Of a stretch of 64,000 nucleotides of DNA, positions 46,125-56,664 are shown one piece after another. The stretch is from Corynebacterium heidelbergense. GTDB lineage: Bacteria > Actinomycetota > Actinomycetes > Mycobacteriales > Mycobacteriaceae. A program made the translations under genes and the position numbers. The notes beneath the pieces were generated by a model. It ran no database searches and was not told the DNA's origin. It was given only the letters and a program-made list of their open reading frames with translations. Within the stretch, counting starts at the first letter, position 1. Each line of letters starts with the position of its first letter. Location: positions 682,001-746,000 of the forward strand of contig NZ_CP063191.1 in assembly GCF_028609845.1 (NCBI RefSeq), in the 5' to 3' direction.

Positions 46125-47633
46125 ATGGCCCGCTTCGTAGACCGCGTTGTTCTCCACCTCCAAGCCGGCGACGGCGGACACGGTTGCTCCTCCGTGCGCC
46201 GCGAAAAGTTTGTCCCCCTCGGCGGACCCGACGGAGGCAACGGCGGCCACGGTGGGGACATCCTGTTGGAGGTAGACCCCCAGGTGCACACCCTCTTGGA
46301 CTTCCACTTCCACCCCCACATCAAAGCCCCCCGCGGCAACAACGGCGCCGGGGATCACCGCCACGGAGCTCGCGGCGAGGACCTCGTTGTCAAAGTCCCG
46401 GAGGGGACGGTTGTCATCGACGCTGACGGGACGGTCCTCGCCGACCTCACCGGGAAAGGCACGCGCATCATCGCTGCAGCCGGAGGGCACGGTGGACTGG
46501 GCAACGCGGCGTTGGCGTCCAAAACCAGAAAAGCCCCCGGATTCGCCCTCCTGGGAGAACCGGGCGAGACCAAAGACATCACCCTCGAACTCAAATCCAT
46601 GGCGGATGTGGGGCTCGTCGGTTTTCCTTCCGCCGGCAAGAGTTCGCTGATCTCGGTTCTCTCGGCGGCACGGCCGAAGATCGCGGATTACCCGTTCACA
46701 ACGCTTGCCCCCAACCTGGGTGTGGTCACCGTCGGCCACGACACCTTCACCCTCGCCGACGTGCCCGGCCTCATCCCCGGCGCCTCCGAGGGCAAGGGCC
46801 TGGGCCTGGACTTCCTCCGGCACATCGAACGCACCGCCGTGCTCGCCCACGTCGTGGACGCCGCCAGCCTGGAATCTCAGCGCAACCCCGTCGATGACAT
46901 TCGCGCGCTCGAGGAGGAGCTCGCCCGCTACCAATCCGAACTGGCCACGGACTCCGGCCTCGGGGACCTGCGCGACCGCCCCCGCGTCATCATCCTCAAC
47001 AAGATGGACGTCCCGGAAGCCGCAGACATGGCGGACCTCCAAGAGGAGGAACTGGCCCAGTTCGGCTGGCCCATCTTCCGTATCTCCACCGTCGCCCGCC
47101 AAGGGCTCAAAGAGCTGAGCTACGCCCTGATGGAGGCAGTCCGCGAACACCGCGAAACGGTGACAACTGAGCCCAAGCCCGCCCCCGTCATCACCCCCAA
47201 AGGCCTCCGCAAACACGGCGGGCGCTTCGCGGATTTCACCGTCCGAGCCGATCCCACCGAGCCGGATGCCTTCATCGTCAGCGGGGAAAAGGTGGAGCGT
47301 TGGATTCGGCAGACCGACTTCGAAAACGACGAAGCGGTTGGGTACCTCGCCGATCGCCTCGCCAAGGCGGGTGTGGAGGAGGCGCTGTACAAGGCCGGAG
47401 CTCAGGCCGGATTGGAGGTCACCATCGGCGCCATCACCTTCGAATGGGACCCCCAAACCGCCGCGGGCGTGGACATCACCCGCACCGGCCGGGGCACCGA
47501 CATGCGCCTGGAACAAACCCAGCGCTCCACCGCGGAACAGCGCAAACGCGACTCTCAGGCGCGCCGCGGCCTCATCGACGAACTGGACTTCGGCGAGGGG
47601 CAGGAAGCCGACACCGAGCGCTGGCAGGGCTAA
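46125..47633 (+). CDS. obgE: GTPase Obg/CgtA
   Basis: 502 residues from the ATG at 46125. GTPase that monitors 50S assembly and stress. Glycine-rich Obg domain at 1-160 ([16 protein letters not shown]), G domain with [25 protein letters not shown] and NKMD, then the OCT domain (about 340-420) and a charged C-terminal tail. Start chosen because [17 protein letters not shown] is the conserved beginning; the frame back to 45966 runs through the terminator. Confidence 0.96.
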   Translation: MARFVDRVVLHLQAGDGGHGCSSVRREKFVPLGGPDGGNGGHGGDILLEVDPQVHTLLDFHFHPHIKAPRGNNGAGDHRHGARGEDLVVKVPEGTVVIDADGTVLADLTGKGTRIIAAAGGHGGLGNAALASKTRKAPGFALLGEPGETKDITLELKSMADVGLVGFPSAGKSSLISVLSAARPKIADYPFTTLAPNLGVVTVGHDTFTLADVPGLIPGASEGKGLGLDFLRHIERTAVLAHVVDAASLESQRNPVDDIRALEEELARYQSELATDSGLGDLRDRPRVIILNKMDVPEAADMADLQEEELAQFGWPIFRISTVARQGLKELSYALMEAVREHRETVTTEPKPAPVITPKGLRKHGGRFADFTVRADPTEPDAFIVSGEKVERWIRQTDFENDEAVGYLADRLAKAGVEEALYKAGAQAGLEVTIGAITFEWDPQTAAGVDITRTGRGTDMRLEQTQRSTAEQRKRDSQARRGLIDELDFGEGQEADTERWQG

Positions 47634-47666
47634 GAAATCGCTGGGTCGTTTGGCATACTGGACCCT

Positions 47667-49031
47667 ATGGCCTCGTCAAAACACCCGCGGAATACCGATC
47701 CAGCGTCCCACCAGACCGACGGCGACCGCGCCTTCGACAGTGCCGCGCTCGGTTTGGCCCACTCCGGTCCGCTGGAAGGGCCCATCGAACCCGCGTACCC
47801 CGTGCCCAGCTACGGAGTACGCCCCATTCACCGCCCCGGCCCGGTCATCCCAGCAACCACCATCGAGTTTCCAGAGCCTGCGGTGGATCCCGAGGACCCA
47901 GCGATGGGGCACAGCTCGACGGTGCGACAGGACATCGCCCGGGCCCGCCGATTGGTAGTCAAGATCGGATCGTCCTCCCTGACCGACGAGGATGGGCTGG
48001 TTAACCCGGACCGGATCGACATTATCGCTGATGCGCTGGAAGCCCGGATGGACCGCGGCACCGACCTCATCGTCGTGTCCTCCGGTGCCGTTGCCTGCGG
48101 GATGGGCCCCCTGGAGCTATCCCAGCGCCCCACTGACCTGGCCACCAAGCAGGCCGCGGCCTCCGTGGGGCAGGTGTTGCTCGCCCAGGAATGGGCGCGC
48201 TCTTTCGCACGCTACGGGCGCACCATCGGCCAGGTCCTGCTCACCGCCTCCGACGCGGGGCGCCGCGACCGGGCCCGCAACGCCCAGCGCACCATCGACC
48301 GCCTGCGGCAACTGGGGGCGGTGCCGATCGTCAACGAGAACGACACGGTGGCGACGTCCGAAATGAGGTTCGGTGACAACGACCGGCTCGCGGCCCTCGT
48401 TTCCCACCTGGCCTTCGCCGACGCCCTCGTGCTGCTCTCCGACGTGGATGGCCTGTACGACCGGAACCCCGCCGAGCCGGACGCCAACTTCATCCCGGAG
48501 GTCCGTGGCGCCAAGGACCTGCGGGGAGTGGTCGCCGGGGATGGGGGACGCCTGGGCACGGGCGGCATGGCAGCCAAGGTCTCGGCCGCCCGATTGGCAT
48601 CCCGCGCGGGTGTGCCCGTGCTGCTGACCTCCACGGAGAACGTGGGTGCCGCCCTGGATGCGGCGAACGTCGGCACCGCCTTCTGGCCCCAGGAGGACCG
48701 CCTGAGCGCCTGGAAGTTCTGGGTGCTCTACGCGGCCAGCTCCGAGGGGCGGTTGCACCTGGACGCCGGCGCGGTGGAGGCTGTGACCCGCAAGCACCGA
48801 TCGTTGCTGCCCGTGGGAATTACTGCGATTGAGGGCAAGTTCACCCAGGGCAAAATCGTGGACATCGTGGACCCGGAGGGCAAGCTCGTTGGCCGCGGTG
48901 AAGTGAACTACGACTCGGAGATGTTGGAGGGCATGATCGGCAAGTCCACCGCCGACCTGCCGGATATTGCCAAGCGACCGGCGGTGCACACCGATTACCT
49001 CTCCACATACTCCAACCGGCACCGTCTGTAG
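47667..49031 (+). CDS. proB: Glutamate 5-kinase, with N-terminal extension
   Basis: 454 residues if started at the ATG at 47667. First step of proline synthesis, phosphorylating glutamate. The kinase core begins at [13 protein letters not shown] (about residue 93) with [27 protein letters not shown] and [16 protein letters not shown] domain forms the last 90 residues. The first 80 residues are Pro/Ser-rich and not part of the family. A second ATG at 47904 would give a normal-length enzyme of 375 residues. The extension reads like real coding sequence and follows obgE by 33 bp. Confidence 0.94.
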   Translation: MASSKHPRNTDPASHQTDGDRAFDSAALGLAHSGPLEGPIEPAYPVPSYGVRPIHRPGPVIPATTIEFPEPAVDPEDPAMGHSSTVRQDIARARRLVVKIGSSSLTDEDGLVNPDRIDIIADALEARMDRGTDLIVVSSGAVACGMGPLELSQRPTDLATKQAAASVGQVLLAQEWARSFARYGRTIGQVLLTASDAGRRDRARNAQRTIDRLRQLGAVPIVNENDTVATSEMRFGDNDRLAALVSHLAFADALVLLSDVDGLYDRNPAEPDANFIPEVRGAKDLRGVVAGDGGRLGTGGMAAKVSAARLASRAGVPVLLTSTENVGAALDAANVGTAFWPQEDRLSAWKFWVLYAASSEGRLHLDAGAVEAVTRKHRSLLPVGITAIEGKFTQGKIVDIVDPEGKLVGRGEVNYDSEMLEGMIGKSTADLPDIAKRPAVHTDYLSTYSNRHRL

Positions 49032-49075
49032 TCGGCGGGCCGGTGCCGGGGGAGCCGTTGATACCATGGAAAACC

Positions 49076-50365
49076 ATGACTGACACGCAGACGCTGACCC
49101 CAGAACGCCAAGCCGAACGCCAGGAGGTGCTGGATAAAGCCACCAAGGCGAAAGAGGTAAGCCGCGCGGTTCTGCTGTCCACCGAGCAGAAGAACGATCT
49201 GCTGGAAGCTGCGGCGGACGCCCTGGAGGCCAACACCGACACCATCATCGCCGCCAACCGGGAAGACATCGCCGCCGGTAAGAAGCGCGGTTTTGCCGAT
49301 TCCCTGCTGGACCGCCTGGCCCTCGACGCCGACCGCATCGCCGGGATCGCCGGAGGGTTGCGCCAGGTGGTGGGCCTGCCGGATCCAGTCGGGGAAATCG
49401 TCCGCGGTCACACCCGCCCGAATGGTCTCCGCCTGAAGCAGGTGCGCACGCCGCTGGGCGTGATGGGGATGGTCTACGAGGCCCGCCCGAATGTCACAGT
49501 CGACGCTTTCGGCCTCGCCATCAAGTCCGGGAACGTCCCCCTGCTGCGGGGTTCCAAGTCCGCCCGCGCCACGAACACGAAGCTGGTGGAGATCCTGCAG
49601 GATGTCGCCGAGAGCAAGGAGTTGCCCCGCGAGATCGTGCAGCTTCTGCCGTGCGCGACGCACGATTCCGTCCAGGATCTCATCACCGCCCGGGGGTTGG
49701 TGGATCTCGTCATCCCGCGGGGCGGGGCGGGGCTCATCAACGCGGTGGTCACAAAGGCGACGGTGCCGACGATCGAGACGGGCACCGGCAACTGCCACTT
49801 CTACATCGATGCCTCCGCGGATCTGGACCAGGCCATCGACCTGCTCATCAACGGTAAGACGCGCCGCGTTTCGGTCTGCAACGCGACGGAGGTTGTCATT
49901 TTGGACGCCAACCTACCCAGCGCCGATAAAACCAAAGTCCTGCAAGCTCTCCAGGACGCCGGGGTGACGATCCACGGCGACAAAGCCCAGTTGGACGATC
50001 TGATCGGGGATGTGGTGCAGGCCGAGGAGAAGGACTGGACTGACGAGTACCTCTCCATGGACATCGCCGCGGCCATCGTCGACGGAGTCACCGGCGCCGT
50101 GGAGCATATCCAGCGCTACTCCTCCGGCCACACGGAGGCGGTTGCCGCCCAGGACTACTCGGTGACCAGCTTCTTCGAGCAGCACGTGGACTGCGCCGCC
50201 GTGATGATCAACACCTCCACGGCCTGGACGGACGGGGAGATGTTTGGCTTCGGCGCGGAAATCGGTATCTCCACCCAGAAGCTGCACGCCCGCGGCCCCA
50301 TGGGTCTGCCGGAGCTGACCAGCACGAAGTGGGTCATCAACGGTGAGGGGCAGGCCCGCCCCTAG
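49076..50365 (+). CDS. proA: Gamma-glutamyl phosphate reductase
   Basis: 429 residues from the ATG at 49076. NADPH reduction of glutamyl phosphate to the semialdehyde, second step of proline synthesis after ProB. ALDH-like fold with [27 protein letters not shown], catalytic Cys in [12 protein letters not shown], and the ending [15 protein letters not shown]. The stop overlaps the GTG of nadD. Confidence 0.96.
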   Translation: MTDTQTLTPERQAERQEVLDKATKAKEVSRAVLLSTEQKNDLLEAAADALEANTDTIIAANREDIAAGKKRGFADSLLDRLALDADRIAGIAGGLRQVVGLPDPVGEIVRGHTRPNGLRLKQVRTPLGVMGMVYEARPNVTVDAFGLAIKSGNVPLLRGSKSARATNTKLVEILQDVAESKELPREIVQLLPCATHDSVQDLITARGLVDLVIPRGGAGLINAVVTKATVPTIETGTGNCHFYIDASADLDQAIDLLINGKTRRVSVCNATEVVILDANLPSADKTKVLQALQDAGVTIHGDKAQLDDLIGDVVQAEEKDWTDEYLSMDIAAAIVDGVTGAVEHIQRYSSGHTEAVAAQDYSVTSFFEQHVDCAAVMINTSTAWTDGEMFGFGAEIGISTQKLHARGPMGLPELTSTKWVINGEGQARP

Positions 50366-51006
50366 TGTCCGCAACGCAACGGCCCCGGGGTACCGCGATG
50401 GACCGCGTGGGCATCATGGGCGGCACCTTCGATCCCATCCACCATGGCCACCTCGTCGCCGCCAGCGAAGCCGCCGAACGCTTCGAACTTGACATAGTGG
50501 TCTTCGTGCCCACCGGCCAACCCTGGCAGAAGCGCAACCGGGTGGTCTCCCCGGCGGAGGACCGCTACCTCATGACCGTCGTGGCCACGGCCTCTAACCC
50601 GCGCTTTTTGGTTTCTCGCGTCGATATCGACCGCGGCGGCGATACCTACACGGTGGATACCCTCGCCGATATCCGCCGCGCCTATCCCACGGCCGAGCTG
50701 TTCTTCATCACCGGTGCCGACGCGCTGGGGAAGATCATCACCTGGCGGGACTGGGAGAAGATGTTCGACATGGCCCATTTCGTCGGGGTCACGCGGCCCG
50801 GCTATGAACTGCCCGCCGCCGATGGTTCCGATCCGCTGCGCCGGGAGGTCGATGCCGGTCGGCTGTCTCTGCTGGCAATCCCCGCGATGGCTATCTCCTC
50901 CACGGATTGTCGGCAGCGCGCTGCGGCTGGGCGTCCGGTTTGGTATCTCGTGCCCGATGGCGTGGTGCAGTACATCGCCAAACACGGCATGTACCGATCG
51001 GGATAA
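50365..51006 (+). CDS. nadD: Nicotinate-nucleotide adenylyltransferase
   Basis: 213 residues with GTG at 50365, or 202 from the ATG at 50398. Adenylates nicotinate mononucleotide in NAD synthesis. Nucleotidyltransferase motif [21 protein letters not shown] and the ISSTDCRQR signature. Overlaps proA and is followed by rsfS, the common actinobacterial order. Confidence 0.95.
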   Translation: MSATQRPRGTAMDRVGIMGGTFDPIHHGHLVAASEAAERFELDIVVFVPTGQPWQKRNRVVSPAEDRYLMTVVATASNPRFLVSRVDIDRGGDTYTVDTLADIRRAYPTAELFFITGADALGKIITWRDWEKMFDMAHFVGVTRPGYELPAADGSDPLRREVDAGRLSLLAIPAMAISSTDCRQRAAAGRPVWYLVPDGVVQYIAKHGMYRSG

Positions 51007-51129
51007 GCACCGGCTGCCCACCGTGGCCCGGTAAACTATTTCCGTTAGCCTCCAGCCCGAGCAGCACAGCGCCCACATCGGGGTGCCCAACCCTGCTCCT
51101 TGTACAAGACCGTGAAAGGTTCCCTCCGC

Positions 51130-51606
51130 TTGACTGCCACTGCAGAAGCCATCGCCCTTGCTTCCACCGCCGCCCGCGCCGGGGCGGAAAAGCTGGCCGA
51201 GGACATCTTGGTCCTTGACGTTTCCGACCGCCTGGCCATCACCGATTGCTTCGTGCTGCTGAGCGGCGACAACGAGCGCCAGGTGAACTCTATCGTGGAG
51301 GAGGTGGAGTTCCAGCTCTCCGAGGACGGCGGCCCCAAGCCGACCCGCCGGGAGGGCCGGGGGGACGGCCGCTGGGTGCTGCTGGACTACGGCACGATCA
51401 TCGTCCACGTCCAGCGCCGGGAGGAGCGCGAGTTCTACGCCCTCGACCGCCTGTATCACGATGCCCCCCAGATCCCGGTGGAGGGCGTGGAGCAGGTCCA
51501 GCGCTCCGGGCACTGGGACGCCGATGTGGATGTGGACGTGCTGGAGGCCCTGTCCATTGACGATCTGCCGCTGGCGGGCCCCACCCCGGATAGCAACGAG
51601 CTCTAG
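51130..51606 (+). CDS. rsfS: Ribosome silencing factor RsfS
   Basis: 158 residues from a TTG at 51130 preceded by AAAGG; earlier in-frame starts at 51100 (TTG) and 51112 (GTG) exist. Binds L14 and blocks subunit joining under starvation. Core motifs: LAEDILVLDVSDRLAITDCFVLLSG, then GDGRWVLLDYGTIIVHV. The C-terminal 40 residues are acidic and variable. Ends five bases before gpgP. Confidence 0.93.
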   Translation: MTATAEAIALASTAARAGAEKLAEDILVLDVSDRLAITDCFVLLSGDNERQVNSIVEEVEFQLSEDGGPKPTRREGRGDGRWVLLDYGTIIVHVQRREEREFYALDRLYHDAPQIPVEGVEQVQRSGHWDADVDVDVLEALSIDDLPLAGPTPDSNEL

Positions 51607-51611
51607 CCGTC

Positions 51612-52379
51612 ATGTCCGAACGCAGGCTCATCCTCATCCGCCACGGTCAGACGGAGTACAACGCCACCGGCCGGATGCAGGGGCAGCTGGATACAGACCT
51701 CTCCGAGACGGGGCTGGCCCAGGTGCAGGCTGCGGCGCAGGTTGTCGCGGATTGGCCGGTGTCCACGGTGGTGGCCTCCGACCTGCGCCGAGCCCGGGAC
51801 ACCGCGAATGTGCTAGCGGCTCGGTGGGGTGTGCCGGTCGCGACAGATGCGCGCCTGCGGGAAACTGATCTGGGCCGCTGGCAGGCGGCGTCCCACCACG
51901 AGATCGACCGGGACTACCCGGGACAGCGAGCATACTGGCGCCACGATCCCACCTGGGCACCCCCGGGCGGTGAGACCCGGCTGCAGGTTGCCGACCGCGC
52001 GGAGGCGGTTGTGCGGGAGTTGCTGGCGGGGGGAGCCTTCGATGGGGGTCATGTGGTTCTGGTGGCCCACGGCGGGACGATCGCCGCGCTGACCGCCCGA
52101 TTGCTGGGGGTGCGGCACGAGGACTATCCCATGCTCTCCGGTCTGGGCAATGTGTGCTGGGCCCAATTGGTTGCCAGGCCACGGTTTATGGACGCCAGGG
52201 ACCACGCGCCCCATCAACCCGCCGTGGACGGCAGCACGGTCCCCATGGCCCCGGCGCTGGGGAAGGAGGCGCAGGTGAATCCGAGATGGCACCTGGAGGG
52301 GTGGAATGTGGGCGTCAACGCCGCGGCCCCGATGAGCGCCCCAAGCCCGGACGAGGGTGGGGAGGACGCGCCATCATGA
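51612..52379 (+). CDS. gpgP: Glucosyl-3-phosphoglycerate phosphatase / phosphoglycerate mutase family
   Basis: 255 residues, histidine phosphatase fold with LIRHGQTEYNATGRMQG at the N-terminus (phospho-His), LRETDLGRWQ and VLVAHGGTIAAL. Between rsfS and degV this family is the glucosyl-3-phosphoglycerate phosphatase of the methylglucose lipopolysaccharide pathway in mycobacteria. Other acid-phosphatase substrates are possible. The last 60 residues are Pro/Gly-rich. Its stop overlaps degV (ATGA). Confidence 0.88.
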   Translation: MSERRLILIRHGQTEYNATGRMQGQLDTDLSETGLAQVQAAAQVVADWPVSTVVASDLRRARDTANVLAARWGVPVATDARLRETDLGRWQAASHHEIDRDYPGQRAYWRHDPTWAPPGGETRLQVADRAEAVVRELLAGGAFDGGHVVLVAHGGTIAALTARLLGVRHEDYPMLSGLGNVCWAQLVARPRFMDARDHAPHQPAVDGSTVPMAPALGKEAQVNPRWHLEGWNVGVNAAAPMSAPSPDEGGEDAPS

Positions 52380-53287
52380 CGGTTCACGTGGTCACGGATT
52401 CTTCCAGTTGTCTGCCCGCGGAGGCAGCGCAGCGGGCAGGGGTGACCGTTTTACCCCTGCACACGAGCGGGGAGGACGAGGAGCGCAGCACGGCCGGCCT
52501 GGGTTCGTTGGAGCTCGCCGCGGCGTATGCCCGCTTGCTGGAGCGCGGCGGGGACGAGGGGGTCGTGGCCATCCACGTGTCCAAGGAGTTGTCGGCGACG
52601 TGGTCTAACGCTGTGACGGCGGCAGGTGTGTTCGACCACACGGTGAAGGTGCTGGATACCCAGAGTGCCGGGATGGTGCTCGGCTTCGCCGCGGTGCGCG
52701 CCGGGGAGGTGGCCCAGGCAGGTGGGGACCTGGAGGAGGTGGAGGCGGCCGCGCGGGCCGTGATCCACAGCGGGAACACCTGGTTGTACGTGCACAAGCT
52801 GGAGGCGCTGCGGCGCGGGGGTCGGCTGTCTACCGGGCAGCGGCTGCTCAGCACCGCGCTGGCGATCAAGCCAATCTTGCACCTTGGCGAAGGCCGACTG
52901 GACCTGGCGGCCAAGACGCGGACGAGGGCGAAGGCCTTCGACAAGCTCGTGGACATGGTGCGCACGGTCGTGGTGGGGGAGGCCGAGCACGCTGCCTCTG
53001 TGGGTGAGTCGCCCCGGGTTGTGCTGGTGGCCATCCACGATTCGGAGGCTGTGGAGGCGGCCGATGCGCTGCGGGACCGCATGGTGGACATGATCGCCGC
53101 GGTGCGGGAGGAAGCCGCAGGCGGTGGTGCGAGGAGAGACGGCGGCGGAAAGAAAGACGAGGGAGCCGGGCTGAGCAGCGAACTCCCGCGGGTGGAGTTC
53201 ATGCGCGTGAAGCTCAGCGCGGCGGTGGCGGTGCACACTGGCCCCGGCGCGGTGGCGGTGAGTACGGCGCTGGTGCCCGCGGAGTAG
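52376..53287 (+). CDS. DegV family fatty-acid-binding protein
   Basis: 303 residues from the ATG at 52376, overlapping the previous stop. Fold signature VHVVTDSSSCLPAE at the N-terminus, then the SKELSATWSNA and TQSAGMVLGF segments; GRLSTGQRLLSTALAIKPIL lies over the lipid tunnel. DegV/FakB proteins hold a fatty acid for phosphorylation by a DAK-type kinase. No kinase gene is adjacent. The insertion at about residues 240-265 (GGGARRDGGGKKDE) is low-complexity. Confidence 0.92.
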   Translation: MTVHVVTDSSSCLPAEAAQRAGVTVLPLHTSGEDEERSTAGLGSLELAAAYARLLERGGDEGVVAIHVSKELSATWSNAVTAAGVFDHTVKVLDTQSAGMVLGFAAVRAGEVAQAGGDLEEVEAAARAVIHSGNTWLYVHKLEALRRGGRLSTGQRLLSTALAIKPILHLGEGRLDLAAKTRTRAKAFDKLVDMVRTVVVGEAEHAASVGESPRVVLVAIHDSEAVEAADALRDRMVDMIAAVREEAAGGGARRDGGGKKDEGAGLSSELPRVEFMRVKLSAAVAVHTGPGAVAVSTALVPAE

Positions 53288-53302
53288 GTGTGCCGGTGAC
53301 GG

Positions 53303-54403
53303 TTGAGAATCGTCGCCTCGCGTCAAACCGTCGTCCACAGGGAGGGGGCACTGCGCGATACAAGTGCCCCGTTATCCACAACCCGGAAGCCGGGAGACGA
53401 AAACGGGTTGCCCCGGTGTGCCACGGTGGTCGGCGTGGGAGGGGACACGAGGAAACACAACACACGGGCGGCCGAACGGGTCGGCGACAGCACCGCGATT
53501 AAGGTGCCGTTGGCCGGGGTGGGGCAGCGCGCCCGGACGTATCTGCGCCAGCAGGGGGCAGGGGCCACGAATCAGGTGCGGAACCGGGTGGAGGCTCTGG
53601 CGCAGCCCATGCCGGGGCACGAGATCGCCAGTGTGGATGTGGAGACCCGGGCAACGCTATCGCCTTTGTCAGCCAAGGCATTGGTCCTCGTTGTGGGGGT
53701 GGCTGCCGCCGTAGTGTTCGCCATTGTGCTGGCAGGCTTTTTCTTTTCGGGGGAGGATCCCGGCGAGAAGGAAGCGGCTTCAGGTGCCGGACTTATCGCC
53801 GCACCCGGGCCGGGGGGATCATCGGTCAGCGGCGCGAGCAACACGGGGGAGGCGATGGCAACGCTCACCCACTCGCGCGGGGGTGGCAACCAGGACGTGG
53901 AGCAGGGCGGACCGGTTGTGGTGGCGGTCCAAGGGATGGTCGCACGCCCTGGATTGCTCACCGTGGATGGGAAGACGCGCGTGGGCGAGGTCCTCGAACG
54001 CGCAGGCGGTACCCAACCGGGAGCGGTTGTTACGGGTATCAACCTCGCCGAGCTGGTATCCGATGGGCTGCAGATCGTCGTGGATGATCGCGGGTCCAGC
54101 GTTGTCCTGCCCGGTAGTGCCGGTGGCACGCAATCGGGCCCGGCAGCCAGGGCAGGGGGTGGTGCCGGGGCCGGTGGGGCAGGGGTAGGCGCGGCCCCCG
54201 GGAAAGACCGTGGGCTGGTCAACCTCAACACCGCCGATGCCACCTTGCTGCAAACCCTGGAAGGGGTGGGCCCGGCCACCGCCCAAGCGATCATCACGTG
54301 GCGCGAGGCGAACGGGGGCTTCCGCAGCGTGGAACAGCTCATGGAGGTGCGCGGCATCGGGCCGGCCAAGTTCGAGGCGATGCGCAGTGGCGTCACGGTG
54401 TAG
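53303..54403 (+). CDS. comEA: ComEA-like DNA-binding competence protein
   Basis: 366 residues if the TTG at 53303 is used; the start is uncertain and could be a GTG at 53435. A long cytoplasmic N-terminus, one membrane segment at about residues 124-147, a Gly/Ser linker, an SLBB domain (VVVAVQGMVARPGLLTVDG), and a C-terminal helix-hairpin-helix pair (NLNTADATLLQTLEGVGP, then VRGIGPAKF) that binds DNA outside the membrane. Followed by comEC, overlapping it. Natural competence has not generally been shown for corynebacteria. Confidence 0.92.
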   Translation: MRIVASRQTVVHREGALRDTSAPLSTTRKPGDENGLPRCATVVGVGGDTRKHNTRAAERVGDSTAIKVPLAGVGQRARTYLRQQGAGATNQVRNRVEALAQPMPGHEIASVDVETRATLSPLSAKALVLVVGVAAAVVFAIVLAGFFFSGEDPGEKEAASGAGLIAAPGPGGSSVSGASNTGEAMATLTHSRGGGNQDVEQGGPVVVAVQGMVARPGLLTVDGKTRVGEVLERAGGTQPGAVVTGINLAELVSDGLQIVVDDRGSSVVLPGSAGGTQSGPAARAGGGAGAGGAGVGAAPGKDRGLVNLNTADATLLQTLEGVGPATAQAIITWREANGGFRSVEQLMEVRGIGPAKFEAMRSGVTV

Positions 54404-56621
54404 GACATCCCGTTCCCGCCTGTTGATTGCCTCGGGCGGTCCGGAAGCCCCTCGTGTGGTGGAGGATTGCTCGCCGGAGGCGGTGCAGGCTCGCCGGGGG
54501 CCGGATATACGACTCGTTCCTGCCGCACTAGCCACGTGGGTGACCACGGGTGCGACGGTAGGCACACGATCCGCCTGGCCACTGATGCTCCTGGTGATTG
54601 TCTGTTCGCTCGGCGTGGCTTGGGCCAGCGTGAGCCCCCGGCGCGTGCAGTTGCCGCGAGCCTGGCGGCCCTCGCTGGTAGCCAGTGCGGTGTGTGCCTT
54701 AGTTGTCGGCTCGGTGGCACGGGTGCGGCTGTGGATGATCGATGCCCAGGACCTGATGCAGCGCATGTCGGCAGCAGCGGGCAAACCCACCCATTTTCAC
54801 GGCCGGGCAGAGGTTGCCGGGGTGGCGAAGCCGGTGGCTGAGGGGGCCACGATGGTTCCCGTCTCCGTGGATGGTGTGGGCAAGGTCCCGATGTTTCTGC
54901 GCGGCGGGCACCCAGGGGCGCCGCCGGGCTCGCATGGACGCACACCGCCGGGGGCCTCGGGGTCTGCCCTACCGCAGGACCTGCAACCGGGAACGGTGCT
55001 GGACGTCGCAGCAACTGTGCGCGCTAGCGATCGCCCGGCCTTAGCCCCCGTCACCCTAAGCGCCACCCGCCCTCCGGAGGTCCTCCACGAGCCCAGCGGT
55101 CTATGGGCGGTTGCGGCCGCCCTGCGCCGGAGCCTGCGGGCGGCCTGCGAGCCGCTCACCCGGGATGTGGCCAACCTTGTTCCGGGGATGAGCGTGGGGG
55201 ATACGTCCCACCAAGACGCGCAGATGAGCCAAGACTTCCTGGCCACGGGGCTCAGCCACCTCACCGCCGTTAGCGGGGCAAACGTCACGATCGTGATGTC
55301 CACAGCGGTGATCATCGCCACGTGTTGCAGGGCTGGCCGAAGGGCCAAGCTGGCTGTGGCGGCCATAGCCCTACTTTGCTTCGTGACCGCCGTCGGCCCC
55401 GACGCGAGCGTCCTGCGCGCCGGGGTGATGGGATCCATTGGCTTGATTGCTACCTGGAGTTCCCGGTGGGGGGATTCCATCGCGGCGGCCTGCGCTGCCG
55501 TCATCATCCTGGTACTTGCTGATCCGGGGCTTGCCGTCAGCTACGGGTTTGCGTTATCCATCGCCGCCACACTGGGCATTGTCGTGTTGGCACCCCTGCT
55601 CTACCGGCCCATCCTGCGGCGCTGGGCGTCCTTGTGCGAGCGGCGCTGGTCGCGGGCCCCGCGGGTGGGGGAGGCCATGTGTGTCCGGGCCGTCGGGGTG
55701 GCCGTGGCGGCGGACCTTGTCACCGCGCCCATCATCGTGCACATGACTGGGCGCTACTCGCCGGTATCGGTACTAGCCAATCTGGCGGTCCTCCTCGCCG
55801 TACCCCCGATCACCGTCCTGGGGCTCACGGCGGCGTTAGCAGCCACAGTGCTCTCCGCCGCGGGGTTCGCGCCAGGTATCGCCGCGGTCCTCCTCGCGCC
55901 GGCCGTGCCCTGCGCCTGGTGGGTGTCCACAGTCGCCCGGACCTTCTCCGCAGTAGACGTGGTCCATACATCGGGGGGAACCTGGTTTGCTCTAGCCTTC
56001 GTGCTGGTCGGGGTGCTGTTGGTGGGGACACTGCGGCTGCTCAACGATGCCCGGCGCGTGAGGTGGCGCGCATTGCGGTGGGGCTGGATGGCCACGTGCA
56101 TCGCCGTGGTCGGCTTGGTACGCGCGCACGGTATTGGCGTCGCCCCCTATGCGGACACAGCAACCACCGGATGGGCCGAAGATTTGCGCGAGATCGACGA
56201 TTGGGACGTGGCCATTTGCACCGCGCAGGGCCCACCAGCGCGGGGCCAGGCAACGAAAGGCCAAGCAACGCAAGGCCGAGGGGAGATCCTCGTCGCGGCG
56301 GGCGGCAGACGCGTGGGGTGCCCGGCTACCCTCGGCAGGCCGCGCCGGGTGGAGGGGGGATCGGTGCGAGTCGGCCCGGGAGCAGAGGTCTGGCTGGCCG
56401 CCGAACAGCGGCGGCTGGTCGTGGTCCGCGATGAGGCGGCGGCCGTGCGGGCCGCAGAGCACGTGGGCCGGGAGGGAATCATCGTCGTCACGGACTGCAC
56501 GCGCAGCCGGGGGCGGCCCAGCCGGACGGGCGAGGGGGCGCCCGTGGTGTTCCCGTGCGCCGATGGCACCATCGTGGCGGTCGGTGGGGAGATCCACGCC
56601 TCCGGTGCGGGCACCCGGTGA
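54387..56621 (+). CDS. comEC: ComEC-like DNA channel protein without metallo-beta-lactamase domain
   Basis: 744 residues with the GTG at 54387 (GAGG nine bases upstream, inside comEA); a TTG at 54423 is an alternative. DUF4131-like N-terminal region, then the Competence domain with DFLATGLSHLTAVSGANVTI and about ten membrane spans. In ComEC this forms the channel for single-stranded DNA. After the last span only about 150 soluble residues follow (WDVAICTAQ, then a GQATKGQATQGRG patch). The HxHxDH metallo-beta-lactamase domain found in many ComEC proteins is missing. It ends just before holA. Confidence 0.92.
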   Translation: MASRCRTSRSRLLIASGGPEAPRVVEDCSPEAVQARRGPDIRLVPAALATWVTTGATVGTRSAWPLMLLVIVCSLGVAWASVSPRRVQLPRAWRPSLVASAVCALVVGSVARVRLWMIDAQDLMQRMSAAAGKPTHFHGRAEVAGVAKPVAEGATMVPVSVDGVGKVPMFLRGGHPGAPPGSHGRTPPGASGSALPQDLQPGTVLDVAATVRASDRPALAPVTLSATRPPEVLHEPSGLWAVAAALRRSLRAACEPLTRDVANLVPGMSVGDTSHQDAQMSQDFLATGLSHLTAVSGANVTIVMSTAVIIATCCRAGRRAKLAVAAIALLCFVTAVGPDASVLRAGVMGSIGLIATWSSRWGDSIAAACAAVIILVLADPGLAVSYGFALSIAATLGIVVLAPLLYRPILRRWASLCERRWSRAPRVGEAMCVRAVGVAVAADLVTAPIIVHMTGRYSPVSVLANLAVLLAVPPITVLGLTAALAATVLSAAGFAPGIAAVLLAPAVPCAWWVSTVARTFSAVDVVHTSGGTWFALAFVLVGVLLVGTLRLLNDARRVRWRALRWGWMATCIAVVGLVRAHGIGVAPYADTATTGWAEDLREIDDWDVAICTAQGPPARGQATKGQATQGRGEILVAAGGRRVGCPATLGRPRRVEGGSVRVGPGAEVWLAAEQRRLVVVRDEAAAVRAAEHVGREGIIVVTDCTRSRGRPSRTGEGAPVVFPCADGTIVAVGGEIHASGAGTR

Positions 56622-56664
56622 GGTGGGCGCGGTGGCCCGGTGACCTTCTGGCAAGATCGACGTC

